Source of the DNA: PALSA-1444 sp964291045
GTDB taxonomy: Bacteria; Chlamydiota; Chlamydiia; Chlamydiales; Rhabdochlamydiaceae
Direction of reading: 5' to 3'
NCBI RefSeq assembly: GCF_964291045.1
Contig: NZ_OZ197277.1
Span: 1,674,001-1,738,000, forward strand
DNA length: 64,000 bases
A program made the position numbers and the translations under genes. This document shows positions 25,305-34,746 of the stretch, piece after piece; within the stretch, counting starts at the first letter, position 1, and every line of letters begins with the position of its first letter. The notes under the pieces were generated by a model. It was given only the letters and a program-made list of their open reading frames with translations, had not been told where the DNA came from and made no database searches.

Positions 25305-27560
25305 TTAAATATGGCTATTGTGATCCCCTCTTTTCTCCTTTTCTAAAGATCCTGCTAAATAGGCACAATGGCTCATCGTTTGATGAATTTTTTTCACTAA
25401 GGTGTCTGCTGAACCTAATAATTTATTTGAGATATAAAACGCCTTTTTTAAGCTCTTTTTTGCTTTTACATAGTTTTCTAACCCTAAATATGCTTTTCCT
25501 ATTTCAAAGAAAATCACGGCTTGTCTTGGATGGGTTGTATGCAATACAGACTGAGCTTGTAACGCTTTTTCTAATGTTTCTATCCCTTTTATATAATTTC
25601 TTCTTAAGCAATAAATCGATCCTAACCTCAAATAAGATACGCTATAAAAAGGGTGCAGGGAAACAGCTGAGATCTCACTGGCATTTTTAATCATCTGATT
25701 CATCAGATCAATTGATTCCCTATAATGATCTTCTTTTAAAAACATCATAGACCTGACTAATATCATTTTGATTAAGAGATCAAGGTAATGACTCTTTTCA
25801 TCGATTAAATGAAAATGATGCCAAGCTTGATCCCAATACTTACCTGCTTTTTCCATTTGATATGCCGCGATCATGCATTGCGTAAGAGAAAGAAATATTT
25901 CCACTTTCCATTCTAGAGAAAGTACTTCATTAAGAGCTTTTTGTAAAAATACAGCCCCCTCACTTCCCTTTCCTAAAACTGTGTATAAAATGCCCTTCAC
26001 TAAGGTAATAGGACAATCCAACTCATCTCTAAAAATTTCTGGACTTCTAAATAAGGTAAATTTTTCAACTTGCTTAGAGAAAGGAATCAGTTGTTGATAA
26101 ATAGACATATATCTATCAATATCTCCTAAAGGAATATCTTCTGATGCAGATTCCATCGCAAGATAATATTGAAGCCGTAGCTTTAAAATTTCAGTAGCGA
26201 CTCTGTAGAGCTTACCTGCAGTCCCTTCTGAAAAAATGTTCTCTTCTTTTAACCGTTGAATCCGTTCAAAAATATTTCTTTCTTGCACTCCATAATAGAA
26301 ACACAGACCTTCTATGCGTAGCTGAATAGCACGGTAGAACTCATACTTGATATTCATCACTCTACCTGTTGACTGAACTTTTCCTCCAAAGACCTGAAAT
26401 CGATCTCCATCTCTTGTCAGAAGATGAATGGCCCGCTTTTGCCGCTCTTCATGAGTCAATTGCGCTATCTGATGAAGATAGTCATAAGTGAGCGCATGAC
26501 TCCCATACACCGTTGCACAGTTTAAAATAAGCTCTGGAGAATCTCTTGTTTTCTGAAACTGCATTAACTCTTGCGAAGTGGTGATAAGGTCCATATTCCA
26601 TGAAGGTGCCATTTTTCCCAGAGGTCCATCTAGTGTAAATCCTTTTTTTATCTCTTCTAAATTTTGGATCTCTTTGATATTCAGTTCAATCAGAGGGGTT
26701 TCTCCTAACAAAAGAATTTGATGATGGATCCAATCAGAAACTTTGACAAACTGCAATTTTTCTACTTCATTTAAAGATCGATGCGTCAAAATAACAAATT
26801 CAAGATCTGAGTAAGGTGTTTGTTCCCCTCTTGCAAGAGAGCCTAATGCGGTAAATGCATATTCACAATAAGGAATTTCAAGATGGATTAAGGCGTCTTG
26901 AATCATTAAGCGTATCAGCTCCATGAAATCATTTGAGATTTCCTGATAAAGCTTTTTGATATCGTAAGAAGGTTGATGAACCAGCTCTTTTGCTTTTTTC
27001 CTTATTTCTCTAAGGGTATTTTTATAGATATCAGTCTTAAGAGAAGAAAATCCTGGATTTTCTAAAGAACAGTGAAAATAGAGGTTACACTCATCATAAA
27101 CTCTCCATGAATCAAATCCCGTAAGAACATTTAAAGCAACTTGAACCCCAATTTTCTGAAAATGGTTGAGGTGGGGTTTATCTTGAAGAATATTTTTCAG
27201 CTTTTTAATCGTGCTATTTTTTTTAAACTCTTTCTCAGGAGAAGTAACCTGTAAAGTGAGAATATTGCTATCTAAAATGGCTAACTTAGGGTATGGATCT
27301 ATTTTTTCTTTAGAATGAGCTGGGCTCTCTTTTTCTTGCCAGCGCTCTATAATTTTTCCAAGAGCTTTATCCCTATTAAAAGTTTTAATAAAATACGTTC
27401 TCTTTTGCGAGAAACATTCTTTCGTTAGCAAAAAAATATTTTTTATAAAAATAGGAAGGCTTCGAGATAAATAAGGATAGCTGTTAGATTGAAGAGAAGG
27501 GTCTCTCTCTTGTAAAGAGCCCTCATAAAAGAAAGAATATGTTTTACCGAATATTCTCAT
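25305..27560 (-). CDS. Nucleotidyltransferase (DUF294/GlnD-like) fused to TPR repeats
   Basis: 751 residues. The core at about residues 235-275 reads ALGSLARGEQTPYSDLEFVIL: the GS...D-x-E metal and nucleotide-binding motif of the pol-beta-like nucleotidyltransferase superfamily, of the type found in DUF294 and PII-uridylyltransferase proteins, with active-site acids intact (D252, E254). The part from about 280 to 480 resembles the helical DUF294 C-terminal domain. From about 520 TPR-like repeats follow (FYSVSYLRLGSIYCLRRNYIKGIETLEKAL is one unit, given here by its consensus shape). It probably transfers an NMP group to a protein or small molecule; the target is unknown. No GlnD HD or ACT domain is present. 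Confidence 0.8.
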   Translation of the reverse strand: MRIFGKTYSFFYEGSLQERDPSLQSNSYPYLSRSLPIFIKNIFLLTKECFSQKRTYFIKTFNRDKALGKIIERWQEKESPAHSKEKIDPYPKLAILDSNILTLQVTSPEKEFKKNSTIKKLKNILQDKPHLNHFQKIGVQVALNVLTGFDSWRVYDECNLYFHCSLENPGFSSLKTDIYKNTLREIRKKAKELVHQPSYDIKKLYQEISNDFMELIRLMIQDALIHLEIPYCEYAFTALGSLARGEQTPYSDLEFVILTHRSLNEVEKLQFVKVSDWIHHQILLLGETPLIELNIKEIQNLEEIKKGFTLDGPLGKMAPSWNMDLITTSQELMQFQKTRDSPELILNCATVYGSHALTYDYLHQIAQLTHEERQKRAIHLLTRDGDRFQVFGGKVQSTGRVMNIKYEFYRAIQLRIEGLCFYYGVQERNIFERIQRLKEENIFSEGTAGKLYRVATEILKLRLQYYLAMESASEDIPLGDIDRYMSIYQQLIPFSKQVEKFTLFRSPEIFRDELDCPITLVKGILYTVLGKGSEGAVFLQKALNEVLSLEWKVEIFLSLTQCMIAAYQMEKAGKYWDQAWHHFHLIDEKSHYLDLLIKMILVRSMMFLKEDHYRESIDLMNQMIKNASEISAVSLHPFYSVSYLRLGSIYCLRRNYIKGIETLEKALQAQSVLHTTHPRQAVIFFEIGKAYLGLENYVKAKKSLKKAFYISNKLLGSADTLVKKIHQTMSHCAYLAGSLEKEKRGDHNSHI

Positions 27561-27946
27561 ATTAAAAATAATCTAATTTTTTTTAATTAAACATCCATTT
27601 TACTTCATTATACTCTATTAATAATAATGCAATTACATTTTTATTTAAAATATTCTAAAATTTCTACCCTATTTTTATTCAATTAAAAAGATCTCCGTTT
27701 TTTTGATTCCACCTCTTTCCCTATTTTAGAATTTTCAATTTAGAAAAATGGAAAATAAGGGATAAAAAATTCAGGTTTCTTTATGGATTGCAAATATGCA
27801 TATTAATCTCAGACATCATAAAGAAGCACCTGAACATGCACAAAAAGCTGCATCAATCAAAGAGGCGACATTAGAGAAAAACTATTGCTATATAGCTCAT
27901 AGCCACTGAAGGGTACCTTCGCATCGTTTAGCTGAAAAGATGAGAA
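27561..27946. other. AT-rich intergenic region with gene debris
   Basis: 386 very AT-rich bases. The plus strand shows a short frame ending in TGA at about 27909 (MHINLRHHKEAPEHAQKAAS...), about 37 codons, without a ribosome site or recognised family. At about 27741 the sequence TTTAGAAAAATGG...GGGATAAA resembles one unit of the array at 54464. Probably debris of a lost gene. Confidence 0.35.
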
Positions 27947-29080
27947 CTAGTGATTTTCTTTTTCAGATAAAGCAGGAAGAACCGTGACAAAACTGAGCTC
28001 ATCAAAATCGTGAATAAACGACTCAATCTCTGCCTCATAAAAGCATTTACCTTCTTGAAGAGGATACACTTTGCGCACAGCCCCGACTTTAAGCCCTGAT
28101 GGAAACAAGCTATCTAGCCCCGTTGTGATAATGACATCTCCTTCTGTGATTAAAGAAATACCTTTTTCATCATGACTTAACGCTTTACCGGTTCTTAAAT
28201 CTCTTGAAGGCCCCTCTTCATCAGGAAAATCGCAATTAAACCCTGTCCCTTTTAAAACGCTACCCCGGGTTTTCATTTGAGGGGAGTGAGATCCTTTAAG
28301 CTCTCCTTTAGCAAGATAGGCAGTATAATCTGCGTGAGAAAATGACGATAAAAATTGCTCTGCAAATTGATAGATTTTAGAAGCTGTGTCTTCTTTTTCA
28401 TGAGAGGCAAGATTCATGAGCGATTGTCTGACTTCCTGAAGCGCAATTTTTTTCTGCGCGCTTCCCCTGATCACCCGGATAGAGGCTGTCACTCCTGGAT
28501 CTGTGACAAGTCTTACCCGGCTTCTTGTCTCTCCTACATGATCAATGATCCCAACAACTGTTGTCCCTACAACAACCGGGCTATTCCTAGTCACAAGAGG
28601 GGTTTGTAAAATGCGGTTTGTAGCTTCTCCCACATTAATCCAAAGAGAGCTTTTCCAAGCGGAGCTTTCTCTATAAATAATTCTTGCCGTAATGGCGTGA
28701 GAATAGAGCTCTAGCTGCTGAAACAGCTCTTCTTTTCTCCGTTTTAAATAATCACTTGTGACAGGTCTACTCTTCAGTTCAGCTAGCTGCTCTTCTTTAA
28801 GCTCATGCAGCTTAATCTCTGACTGCAGAAATTCCAATTTCGCTTTTAGCTGATAGTTTTCAAGCCTCACCATTTCAAGCTCTTTAATGGCATATTCTGT
28901 ATTAGATAGCCTTTGAGAGGGGAGAGTCCCCAGCACTTTTTTCATTTGAGAGGCGTATCTCCACACCCCAGAGGTAACACCTACTGCTGCACATCGCATG
29001 GAGCTTGTGGTATTCTCAGGTAAGCTTAAAGAGGTGAGAAGAATACAAGAGAGAATCCAATATCCATATTGCTTTGTCAT
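27947..29080 (-). CDS. mreC: Rod shape-determining protein MreC
   Basis: 377 residues. An N-terminal hydrophobic segment is followed by a coiled coil (about 65-105) and then the MreC beta-barrel region: ARIIYRESSAWKSSLWINVG, VVVGTTVVGIIDHVGETRSRVRLVTDPG, and a later GDVIITTGLDSLFPSGLKVG, all family hallmarks. MreC links MreB filaments to septal or peripheral peptidoglycan synthesis, which Chlamydiae use for division in place of FtsZ. An insertion of roughly 80 residues separates the two barrel halves. It overlaps the aminotransferase gene by four bases. Confidence 0.88.
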   Translation of the reverse strand: MTKQYGYWILSCILLTSLSLPENTTSSMRCAAVGVTSGVWRYASQMKKVLGTLPSQRLSNTEYAIKELEMVRLENYQLKAKLEFLQSEIKLHELKEEQLAELKSRPVTSDYLKRRKEELFQQLELYSHAITARIIYRESSAWKSSLWINVGEATNRILQTPLVTRNSPVVVGTTVVGIIDHVGETRSRVRLVTDPGVTASIRVIRGSAQKKIALQEVRQSLMNLASHEKEDTASKIYQFAEQFLSSFSHADYTAYLAKGELKGSHSPQMKTRGSVLKGTGFNCDFPDEEGPSRDLRTGKALSHDEKGISLITEGDVIITTGLDSLFPSGLKVGAVRKVYPLQEGKCFYEAEIESFIHDFDELSFVTVLPALSEKENH

Positions 29081-30267
29081 AAGAGATGTAGTGCCTTTAC
29101 CATAGCGTGAATGTTCTTAGAGTTTAACCCTGCAAGATTTATTCTACCATCGAAAGTCATGTAAATGCCGTAAAGTTGTTGCAATTTTAACACCTCTTGA
29201 GAATTCAGTCCTGTTAATCCAAACATTCCGTGCCCTCTTAAAAGGTGAGAAAAATCTCTCCCTCCTTTTGTAGTCTCTTCTACAAGTAAAGTACGCATAT
29301 CTTGGATTCTCTCGCGCATCTCTCTCACTTCTTGAACCCAGAGGCTTTTTAACGAAGGGGTCCGTAAAATCTGCTCTACAAGCATAGCCCCATGCCGAGG
29401 GGGATTTGAGTAGAGAACTCTAGCTTGTACCTTAAGCTGAGATAACACATGACGCGCTTCTTTTTCCCCTCTTGTGATGACAAATAAAGAGCCTACTCTC
29501 TCTGAGTAAAGCGCAAAGTTTTTTGAATAAGAAGAGGCCACCATAAACTCAAGCCCCTCCTCTAAAAGTGACCGAATCAAAAAGGTGTCTTCATTAAGAC
29601 TTTTTCCAAGTCCTTGATAAGCGAGATCCACGAGTACGAGCAGCTCTTTTTCTTTAATCTTCTTTAAAATGCAGTCCCATTCTGCTAAAGAAAAATCCAT
29701 TCCTGTAGGGTTATGACAGCAGCCGTGAAGAAGGAAAAGAGATCCAGGGGAAAGAGCGTCCATCCCTGCTAACATGGAGGGCATATCTACAGTGTGATGA
29801 GTACTATTATAATAAGAAAATGTCTCTACAGGATATCTGCACTGCTGAAATATCGCTAAGTGATTGGGCCATGTTGGAAGTGGTATTGCAACTCCCCTCT
29901 TGGGGCTTTTCTTTAAGAGCTCAGCTATCATTCTAATGCCAGCAGTTCCTCCTGGTACTTGAAGAGCTGCTATACGGTGAGCGTGTTCTTCATATAAGGG
30001 TGATCCAAAGATCAGGCGGCCTGTCTCTTGAAGATAGTTATGACTTCCTTGAATGGGAAGATATGTTTTAGTTGTTTCCTCTAGCAGCAATATTTTTTCT
30101 GCAAGCTTAACAGATTCTAGAATAGGCGTTTCAAGAAAGGCATTACGGTATAGCCCGATGCTTAAATCCATTTTCTCTTCCCTTAGGTCATTTTGAAAGT
30201 CTACTTGCAGCTGAAAAATAGGATCAGACGGGGCTAAAGGCATTTGATCGAAAAAAAAGTGTTTCAT
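29077..30267 (-). CDS. tyrB: Aromatic/aspartate aminotransferase (class I)
   Basis: 396 residues, PLP-dependent fold-type I enzyme of the AspC/TyrB subgroup: the N-terminal DPIFQLQVDFQND and DLSIGLYRN segments, LLHGCCHNPTGMD, and the PLP Lys in SSYSKNFALYSERVG, with a downstream FDGRINLAGLN. It interconverts aspartate or aromatic amino acids and oxoacids; the exact preference (aspC or tyrB) cannot be read from sequence. Coupled to mreC by ATGA overlap, as I recall for CT637-CT638 of C. trachomatis. Confidence 0.9.
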   Translation of the reverse strand: MKHFFFDQMPLAPSDPIFQLQVDFQNDLREEKMDLSIGLYRNAFLETPILESVKLAEKILLLEETTKTYLPIQGSHNYLQETGRLIFGSPLYEEHAHRIAALQVPGGTAGIRMIAELLKKSPKRGVAIPLPTWPNHLAIFQQCRYPVETFSYYNSTHHTVDMPSMLAGMDALSPGSLFLLHGCCHNPTGMDFSLAEWDCILKKIKEKELLVLVDLAYQGLGKSLNEDTFLIRSLLEEGLEFMVASSYSKNFALYSERVGSLFVITRGEKEARHVLSQLKVQARVLYSNPPRHGAMLVEQILRTPSLKSLWVQEVREMRERIQDMRTLLVEETTKGGRDFSHLLRGHGMFGLTGLNSQEVLKLQQLYGIYMTFDGRINLAGLNSKNIHAMVKALHLL

Positions 30268-30317
30268 ATTTTGAGATATAAAACTTTTCTATAAACTCAT
30301 CAAGAAGTGGTTTTCTA

Positions 30318-30347
30318 TTGCAAATTCTTCAACTGCTAGTTTACAAT
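30318..30347 (+). promoter_or_regulatory. Promoter of tRNA-Ala
   Basis: TTGCAA (30318-30323), an 18-base spacer and TACAAT (30342-30347), 15 bases upstream of the mature tRNA. Confidence 0.55.
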
Positions 30348-30361
30348 GTGGCCCTTATCAT

Positions 30362-30434
30362 GGGGTGTTAGCTCAGTTGGTAGAGCGCAACAATGGCATT
30401 GTTGAGGCCAGCGGTTCGATCCCGCTACACTCCA
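30362..30434 (+). tRNA. tRNA-Ala (anticodon GGC)
   Basis: 73 bases fold into a full cloverleaf: a 7-bp acceptor stem with the alanine identity pair G3-U70, a 4-bp D stem, a 5-bp anticodon stem around ATGGCAT (anticodon GGC, reading GCC/GCU), and a 5-bp T stem with TTCGATC. Discriminator A; CCA is not encoded. Confidence 0.97.
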
Positions 30435-30575
30435 TTCTCTGATTTCCTATTCTATTAAAATCCTATCCCTTCAAATAGACACGTGATTGAGCCGTTTTGG
30501 GCATGCAAAAAACCTGGAATTAAAAAAAATAGTTTTATAGGATAATCAGAAAATACAAAATGTTTTAGAGGATAA

Positions 30576-30617
30576 AAAAGACAACAAGAGCACCTTGGAT
30601 GTCAAGGTGCTCTTGTT
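30576..30617 (-). terminator. Intrinsic terminator of rpoD
   Basis: A perfect 15-bp stem (30583-30597 with 30603-30617) and 5-base loop, followed on the minus strand by GTCTTTTTTATC. It lies directly downstream of the rpoD stop. Confidence 0.93.
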
Positions 30618-30626
30618 TAAGAATCA

Positions 30627-32291
30627 TTATTCGCTTTCAGAGAGCGTAAGAAAAGCTTGAAGCTGCTTTGAACGGGTCGGGTGACGCATTTTACGCAGCG
30701 CTTTAGCCTCGATTTGCCGCACCCTTTCACGGGTCACTTTAAACCGAACGCCCACTTCTTCTAGAGTTTTAGGTTTTCCGTCTGAAAGACCAAATCTTTC
30801 AATCAGAACCGTTTGCTCTCTATCGGTAAGTGAAGATAACACTTCGCTCATCTTATCTTTTAAGATCGAATACCCTGTTGCCTCTGAAGGAGACTCTGTT
30901 GAGGTGTCTTCTAAAAAGTCCCCAAACTGACTCTCTCCGCCATCCCCTACTTCTGCTTGAAGCGAGATGGGGTGTTGAGCGATCTTGTAGATTTCCCGGA
31001 TACGATCAGGCGTAAGTCCAAGTTCTGCTGCAAGCTCTTCTGGAGTTGGCTCTCGCCCTGTTTCCATCATGAGTTTTTTAGCACCTCTTAGCACTTTATT
31101 GATCGTTTCAATCATATGCACAGGAATACGGATCGTTCTGGCTTGATCAGCAATGGCTCTTGTGACAGCTTGTCTAATCCACCATGTTGCATAGGTTGAG
31201 AATTTATATCCTCTGCGGTATTCAAATTTCTCAACAGCCTTCATGAGACCCATGTTTCCTTCTTGAATTAAATCTAAGAAAGAAAGACCTCTATTGGTGT
31301 ATTTCTTTGCAATCGAGATCACAAGACGGAGGTTAGATTCCACCATTTCCCGTTTAGCTTCTTGGCTCTTATCCATCCACCTTTGAAGCATCCGGACATC
31401 TTTTTTAAACTCATCAAGTGTTCTTCCAGCAGCAAGTTCTCGTTTAGAGAGCTTTCTTTGGACAGCTAAGAGTTTAGATGCTGCAAATTTGTTTTTTTCA
31501 GCACGAGGTGTTAACTCCCCAATCTCTTTCTCTAAGAGTAAAAATCTGTCATACCCTGTCATGATCACTTCGCCAAAATCTTCAATGATGTTGTGACGAA
31601 TGTGAATCTGTCTTAAGTAAGCTTGCGTTCTAATGCGGCATTTTTCAATGTCTTCTAGAATTTTGGCTTTATCACTTTTCTTAAGCTCTGGGTTTCTTAG
31701 CTCAAGGAGATAATTTTCCAGAAGCTTGTCTTCTTGCTTAAGAAGAGAAGAGAGTTTAGGAATCATCGCAATGAAGGCGTTTTTATCCCCAATCTCTTTT
31801 TCTGAAATCACCTTATCAAATCGCTCTTTGTTGGTGATGAGATAGTTAACAATTGAAATTGCTTCTCTCGTCGAATAACGAAAACGCATGATAATCCGCT
31901 CAATTTGGATTTGCGCTTTTTCGATCCGTTTAGAAATCTCCACTTCCTCTTCCCGGGTAAGCAAAGGAACCGAGCCCATTTCCTTGAGATACATTCTCAC
32001 AGGGTCGTCAGATGTTCCCTCAACTTTTTTGGGAAGCCCTTCAAGTTCCTTGGCCTCTTTTTTTCGCTCTTTTTGTCGTTCAACTTCGACTTGATTGAGG
32101 ATTTGGATATCCATGCCGCTCAAAAAGATCAAAACTTGATCAATCTGCTCAGCAGAGTCAAAGTTCATCGGCAAGATTTCATTGATTTCTTCGTAGGTTA
32201 CGTAACCTTGCTCTTTTGCAAGAGCGACGAGTTCTTCAATTTTTTGCTGATGTTGCTGGGTAAAAACCGTAGAAAAATTTCCCTTATTCAT
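30627..32291 (-). CDS. rpoD: Primary sigma factor RpoD (chlamydial sigma-66 type)
   Basis: 554 residues. Region 1.1-like N-terminus, region 1.2 (DPVRMYLKEMGSVPLLTREEE), the non-conserved insertion, region 2 (NLRLVISIAKKYTNRGLSFLDLIQEGN then YKFSTYATWWIRQAVTRAI, with the aromatic residues that melt the -10), region 3 and region 4.2 (TLEEVGVRFKVTRERVRQIEAKALRKMRHP) are complete. It directs RNA polymerase to the TTGACA/TATAAT-like promoters seen across the window. A TATAAT (32398-32403 on the minus strand) about 110 bases upstream may be its own -10. Confidence 0.97.
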   Translation of the reverse strand: MNKGNFSTVFTQQHQQKIEELVALAKEQGYVTYEEINEILPMNFDSAEQIDQVLIFLSGMDIQILNQVEVERQKERKKEAKELEGLPKKVEGTSDDPVRMYLKEMGSVPLLTREEEVEISKRIEKAQIQIERIIMRFRYSTREAISIVNYLITNKERFDKVISEKEIGDKNAFIAMIPKLSSLLKQEDKLLENYLLELRNPELKKSDKAKILEDIEKCRIRTQAYLRQIHIRHNIIEDFGEVIMTGYDRFLLLEKEIGELTPRAEKNKFAASKLLAVQRKLSKRELAAGRTLDEFKKDVRMLQRWMDKSQEAKREMVESNLRLVISIAKKYTNRGLSFLDLIQEGNMGLMKAVEKFEYRRGYKFSTYATWWIRQAVTRAIADQARTIRIPVHMIETINKVLRGAKKLMMETGREPTPEELAAELGLTPDRIREIYKIAQHPISLQAEVGDGGESQFGDFLEDTSTESPSEATGYSILKDKMSEVLSSLTDREQTVLIERFGLSDGKPKTLEEVGVRFKVTRERVRQIEAKALRKMRHPTRSKQLQAFLTLSESE

Positions 32292-32836
32292 GTGATAACT
32301 AATAGAATTCTCTTTCTAAGTAAGACAGTGTTTTTGAATGAATGCTCGACTAATGGATGGCAAGCTCAACTACGCTAGCCAACCTTAGATTAATAAAATT
32401 ATACCATATATTGAGATCCAACACCATCTGAAAAAGCAAATTTCTCAAATTCCCGTTAAAAAACCTCATTCTCCTGCAAAAGAAGGGTGCATACAGGAAG
32501 GGAAAAAAGAATTATTTTTGAAATTCACGCCCTCCCTTTTGATCAAAAATAAAACGTTTTTAAAGAAAAAACCGGTGATGATGTGATGCACAATCTGATT
32601 AAATGGCGCCTCAAGTCTCTTTATGCCTCCCTTTTTCCAGGTCTGCTGCTGCTAAGATTTCATGTAAAGCGGCTTGACATTTTCTTCCTCTCTTCTTCTA
32701 TGAAATCCCGGTTGTTTTTTTTCTAAAATCCAAAAAATAAAAGCATAATTTCAAGGAAACGGGGAAGAGGCATTGAATTTAAACCTGAATAAACCCATAA
32801 TTGATCTCTTTATAAGTACAAGGGACTTTCCATATT
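32292..32836. other. Intergenic region between rpoD and rpsT
   Basis: 545 bases with the divergent promoters of rpoD (TATAAT on the minus strand at 32398-32403) and rpsT. The part 32450-32760 holds no frame or RNA fold that I could recognise. Confidence 0.5.
32773..32801 (+). promoter_or_regulatory. Promoter of rpsT
   Basis: TTGAAT (32773-32778), a 17-base spacer and CATAAT (32796-32801), 35 bases upstream of the rpsT start. Confidence 0.6.
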
Positions 32837-33124
32837 ATGGCAGAAGCAAAAAAAGGTGCAGCAAAGAAAAAAATCTCTTCTGCGCAAAAACGAGAAAAAC
32901 AAAACGAAAAAAGACGTTTAGAAAATAGAAGCTTTAAGTCGACAGTAAGAACTGCAATTCGTTCTTACGAAACTGCTTTAGCAAAAAATGATCAATCTCA
33001 ATCTGAAACAGCTCTTAACCACGTTTACAGCTTAATGGATAAAGGGGTTAAAACTGGCCGCTTTACAACAAGAAAAGCTGCTAGAACAAAATCTCGTTTA
33101 ACAGTTCGTCTTAAGGCTGAATAA
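32837..33124 (+). CDS. rpsT: 30S ribosomal protein S20
   Basis: 95 residues, about 30 percent Lys/Arg in the first half, with the S20 pattern SAQKREKQNEKRRLENRSFKS, a central helix and a C-terminal GVKTGRFTTRKAARTKSRL segment. S20 binds 16S rRNA early in 30S assembly. A GGGA sequence precedes the ATG, and promoter and terminator frame it as a single-gene unit. S20 next to the primary sigma factor gene fits my recollection of chlamydial gene order. Confidence 0.97.
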   Translation: MAEAKKGAAKKKISSAQKREKQNEKRRLENRSFKSTVRTAIRSYETALAKNDQSQSETALNHVYSLMDKGVKTGRFTTRKAARTKSRLTVRLKAE

Positions 33125-33178
33125 CTCACCTTAAGAGTCTCATTCAGTAAGAAAATAGTTATCCCTTTTCTAAAATCA

Positions 33179-33213
33179 GCCTACTGTTTCTTTGAAAGAG
33201 TAGGCCTTTTTTT
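33179..33213 (+). terminator. Terminator of rpsT
   Basis: GCCTACT (33179-33185) pairs with AGTAGGC (33199-33205), extended by TTTC/GAAA with one mismatch, followed by a seven-T run. The end of the convergent recD gene touches it. Confidence 0.85.
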
Positions 33214-34639
33214 ATTCTGCTTCCCACCTGTTTTTTAACCCAGAACTGCGGTACGATGACACTTTAAGGGTTTTCTTAACGATCTCTTGATCTCCTAAGA
33301 GATGTATAGACTCTTTAGCTCTTGTGACAGCCGTATAGAGCATCTCTTTCCCAAACCGCTCAGATCCAGGAGGCACAAGAGCAAGAACATGAGGAAACTC
33401 ACTTCCTTGGCTCTTATGTACAGATAACACATAAGAGATTTCATAAGGAGGAAGCTGTGAGCAGGAAAACCTTTTAACCTCTTTTCCAAGAGTAAATTCT
33501 GCTTCAAGAGGGGTCTCTTGTTGGATCCTTAAAAGCCCCATATCTCCGTTAGAAAGGCCAAGCGCCGCATCGTTACGTGTGATCATAATAGGAACTACTC
33601 TTTCTTTAGAAAACGTATCTTGTATCATTTGATCAATTCTTTGATTAAGAGCTTCTACTCCCCAGGGGCCTTGCCTTAACGGGGTGAGAATCACGCCTTC
33701 ATGTTGATAACACTTGATGAATTGCGTGATATTTTCCCACGATAAGTTTCCCTCAAGAGAGGGCATATCCCCTCTTAAAACCGTTTGAGCCATTTCAAGG
33801 ACCTCTTTCCGATCTGAGCGGTGACATTTTTTTAAGTGAGCTGTTGGAACAAGGTCAATGAGATCACAAAAAAGGCTCCCCGTCTCAACAGGAGGCAGTT
33901 GATTTCCATCTCCTAAAAACACAATGCGTTGATGATTCGGTAAACTTTTGAGTAAAAACCTCATCATTTTGGCATCAAGCATCGAAGATTCATCGACGAC
34001 GATTAAATCAGCTTCTAAAAAGCTTTTTTTTATAAAAAGGTTTTGAGAGGCTCTTACCCCTAAAAGAGAGTGGAGCGTTCCACTTATATGGGCGGGGTTA
34101 TTCTCTTTTAATCTAGCAGCCGCTTTTCCAGTTGGCGCTGTTAAAAGGATGCTAGCACCTTCCCCAAAGCTTTTCACAAGCTCTGAAGTGAGATAGGTTT
34201 TACCCGTTCCTGGACCCCCTTCAATGATGGAGACTTTATGTTCACGGACAAGCTCAAAAGCTGTCTTTTGCTCGCTCTCAAGCGTTGTAGAGCAAAAGGC
34301 AAGAGGCTCTTTTCCCCTCAAACGTTTTAACTCATGTAATATATCTGTTTCATACTGATAGTTTTTTTGAAGGTAAATTCTCTCATCTTGCCTTACAAGA
34401 TAAGGGGATTTGATGGGTAAGGTAGATCCTTTTAAAACAAGCTGCCTCCACTCCTCTTTTTTATCATGTAAAGGAAGGGGAATAGCGTTAAGATTAAGAC
34501 ATAAATGCCCCTCTCTTGCTGATTGCATAACAGCTGCTAGTAAGGCAGTCTCTTCTTCTTGGCTAAGATCATGAAGAGAGGCAAAATACAAATCTAAAGG
34601 CTCAAGATAACCCTCTTTAAGAAGCGTATCAATTAACAT
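33212..34639 (-). CDS. recD: RecD-type helicase (exodeoxyribonuclease V alpha-like)
   Basis: 475 residues, superfamily 1 5'-3' helicase. Motif I EGGPGTGKTYLT, motif II LIVVDESSMLD, motif III FLGDGNQLPPVETGSLF, and the C-terminal SYVLSVHKSQGSEFPHVL and LYTAVTRAKESIHLLG motifs are intact. The N-terminal part before motif I is short (about 130 residues), matching the compact chlamydial RecD proteins (Chlamydia carries two). It acts with RecB/RecC-type partners in double-strand-break processing; none of those are in the window. Confidence 0.9.
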   Translation of the reverse strand: MLIDTLLKEGYLEPLDLYFASLHDLSQEEETALLAAVMQSAREGHLCLNLNAIPLPLHDKKEEWRQLVLKGSTLPIKSPYLVRQDERIYLQKNYQYETDILHELKRLRGKEPLAFCSTTLESEQKTAFELVREHKVSIIEGGPGTGKTYLTSELVKSFGEGASILLTAPTGKAAARLKENNPAHISGTLHSLLGVRASQNLFIKKSFLEADLIVVDESSMLDAKMMRFLLKSLPNHQRIVFLGDGNQLPPVETGSLFCDLIDLVPTAHLKKCHRSDRKEVLEMAQTVLRGDMPSLEGNLSWENITQFIKCYQHEGVILTPLRQGPWGVEALNQRIDQMIQDTFSKERVVPIMITRNDAALGLSNGDMGLLRIQQETPLEAEFTLGKEVKRFSCSQLPPYEISYVLSVHKSQGSEFPHVLALVPPGSERFGKEMLYTAVTRAKESIHLLGDQEIVKKTLKVSSYRSSGLKNRWEAE

Positions 34640-34746
34640 AGGCCTCTATTATACCTCTCTAAGAAAATGCAAGGTAGTCCCTTTCACTTCTTTGGGGTCT
34701 TAAGTTCATGAAAAATCACGGGGTATTTGCTCAAGAGAGCCTTACA

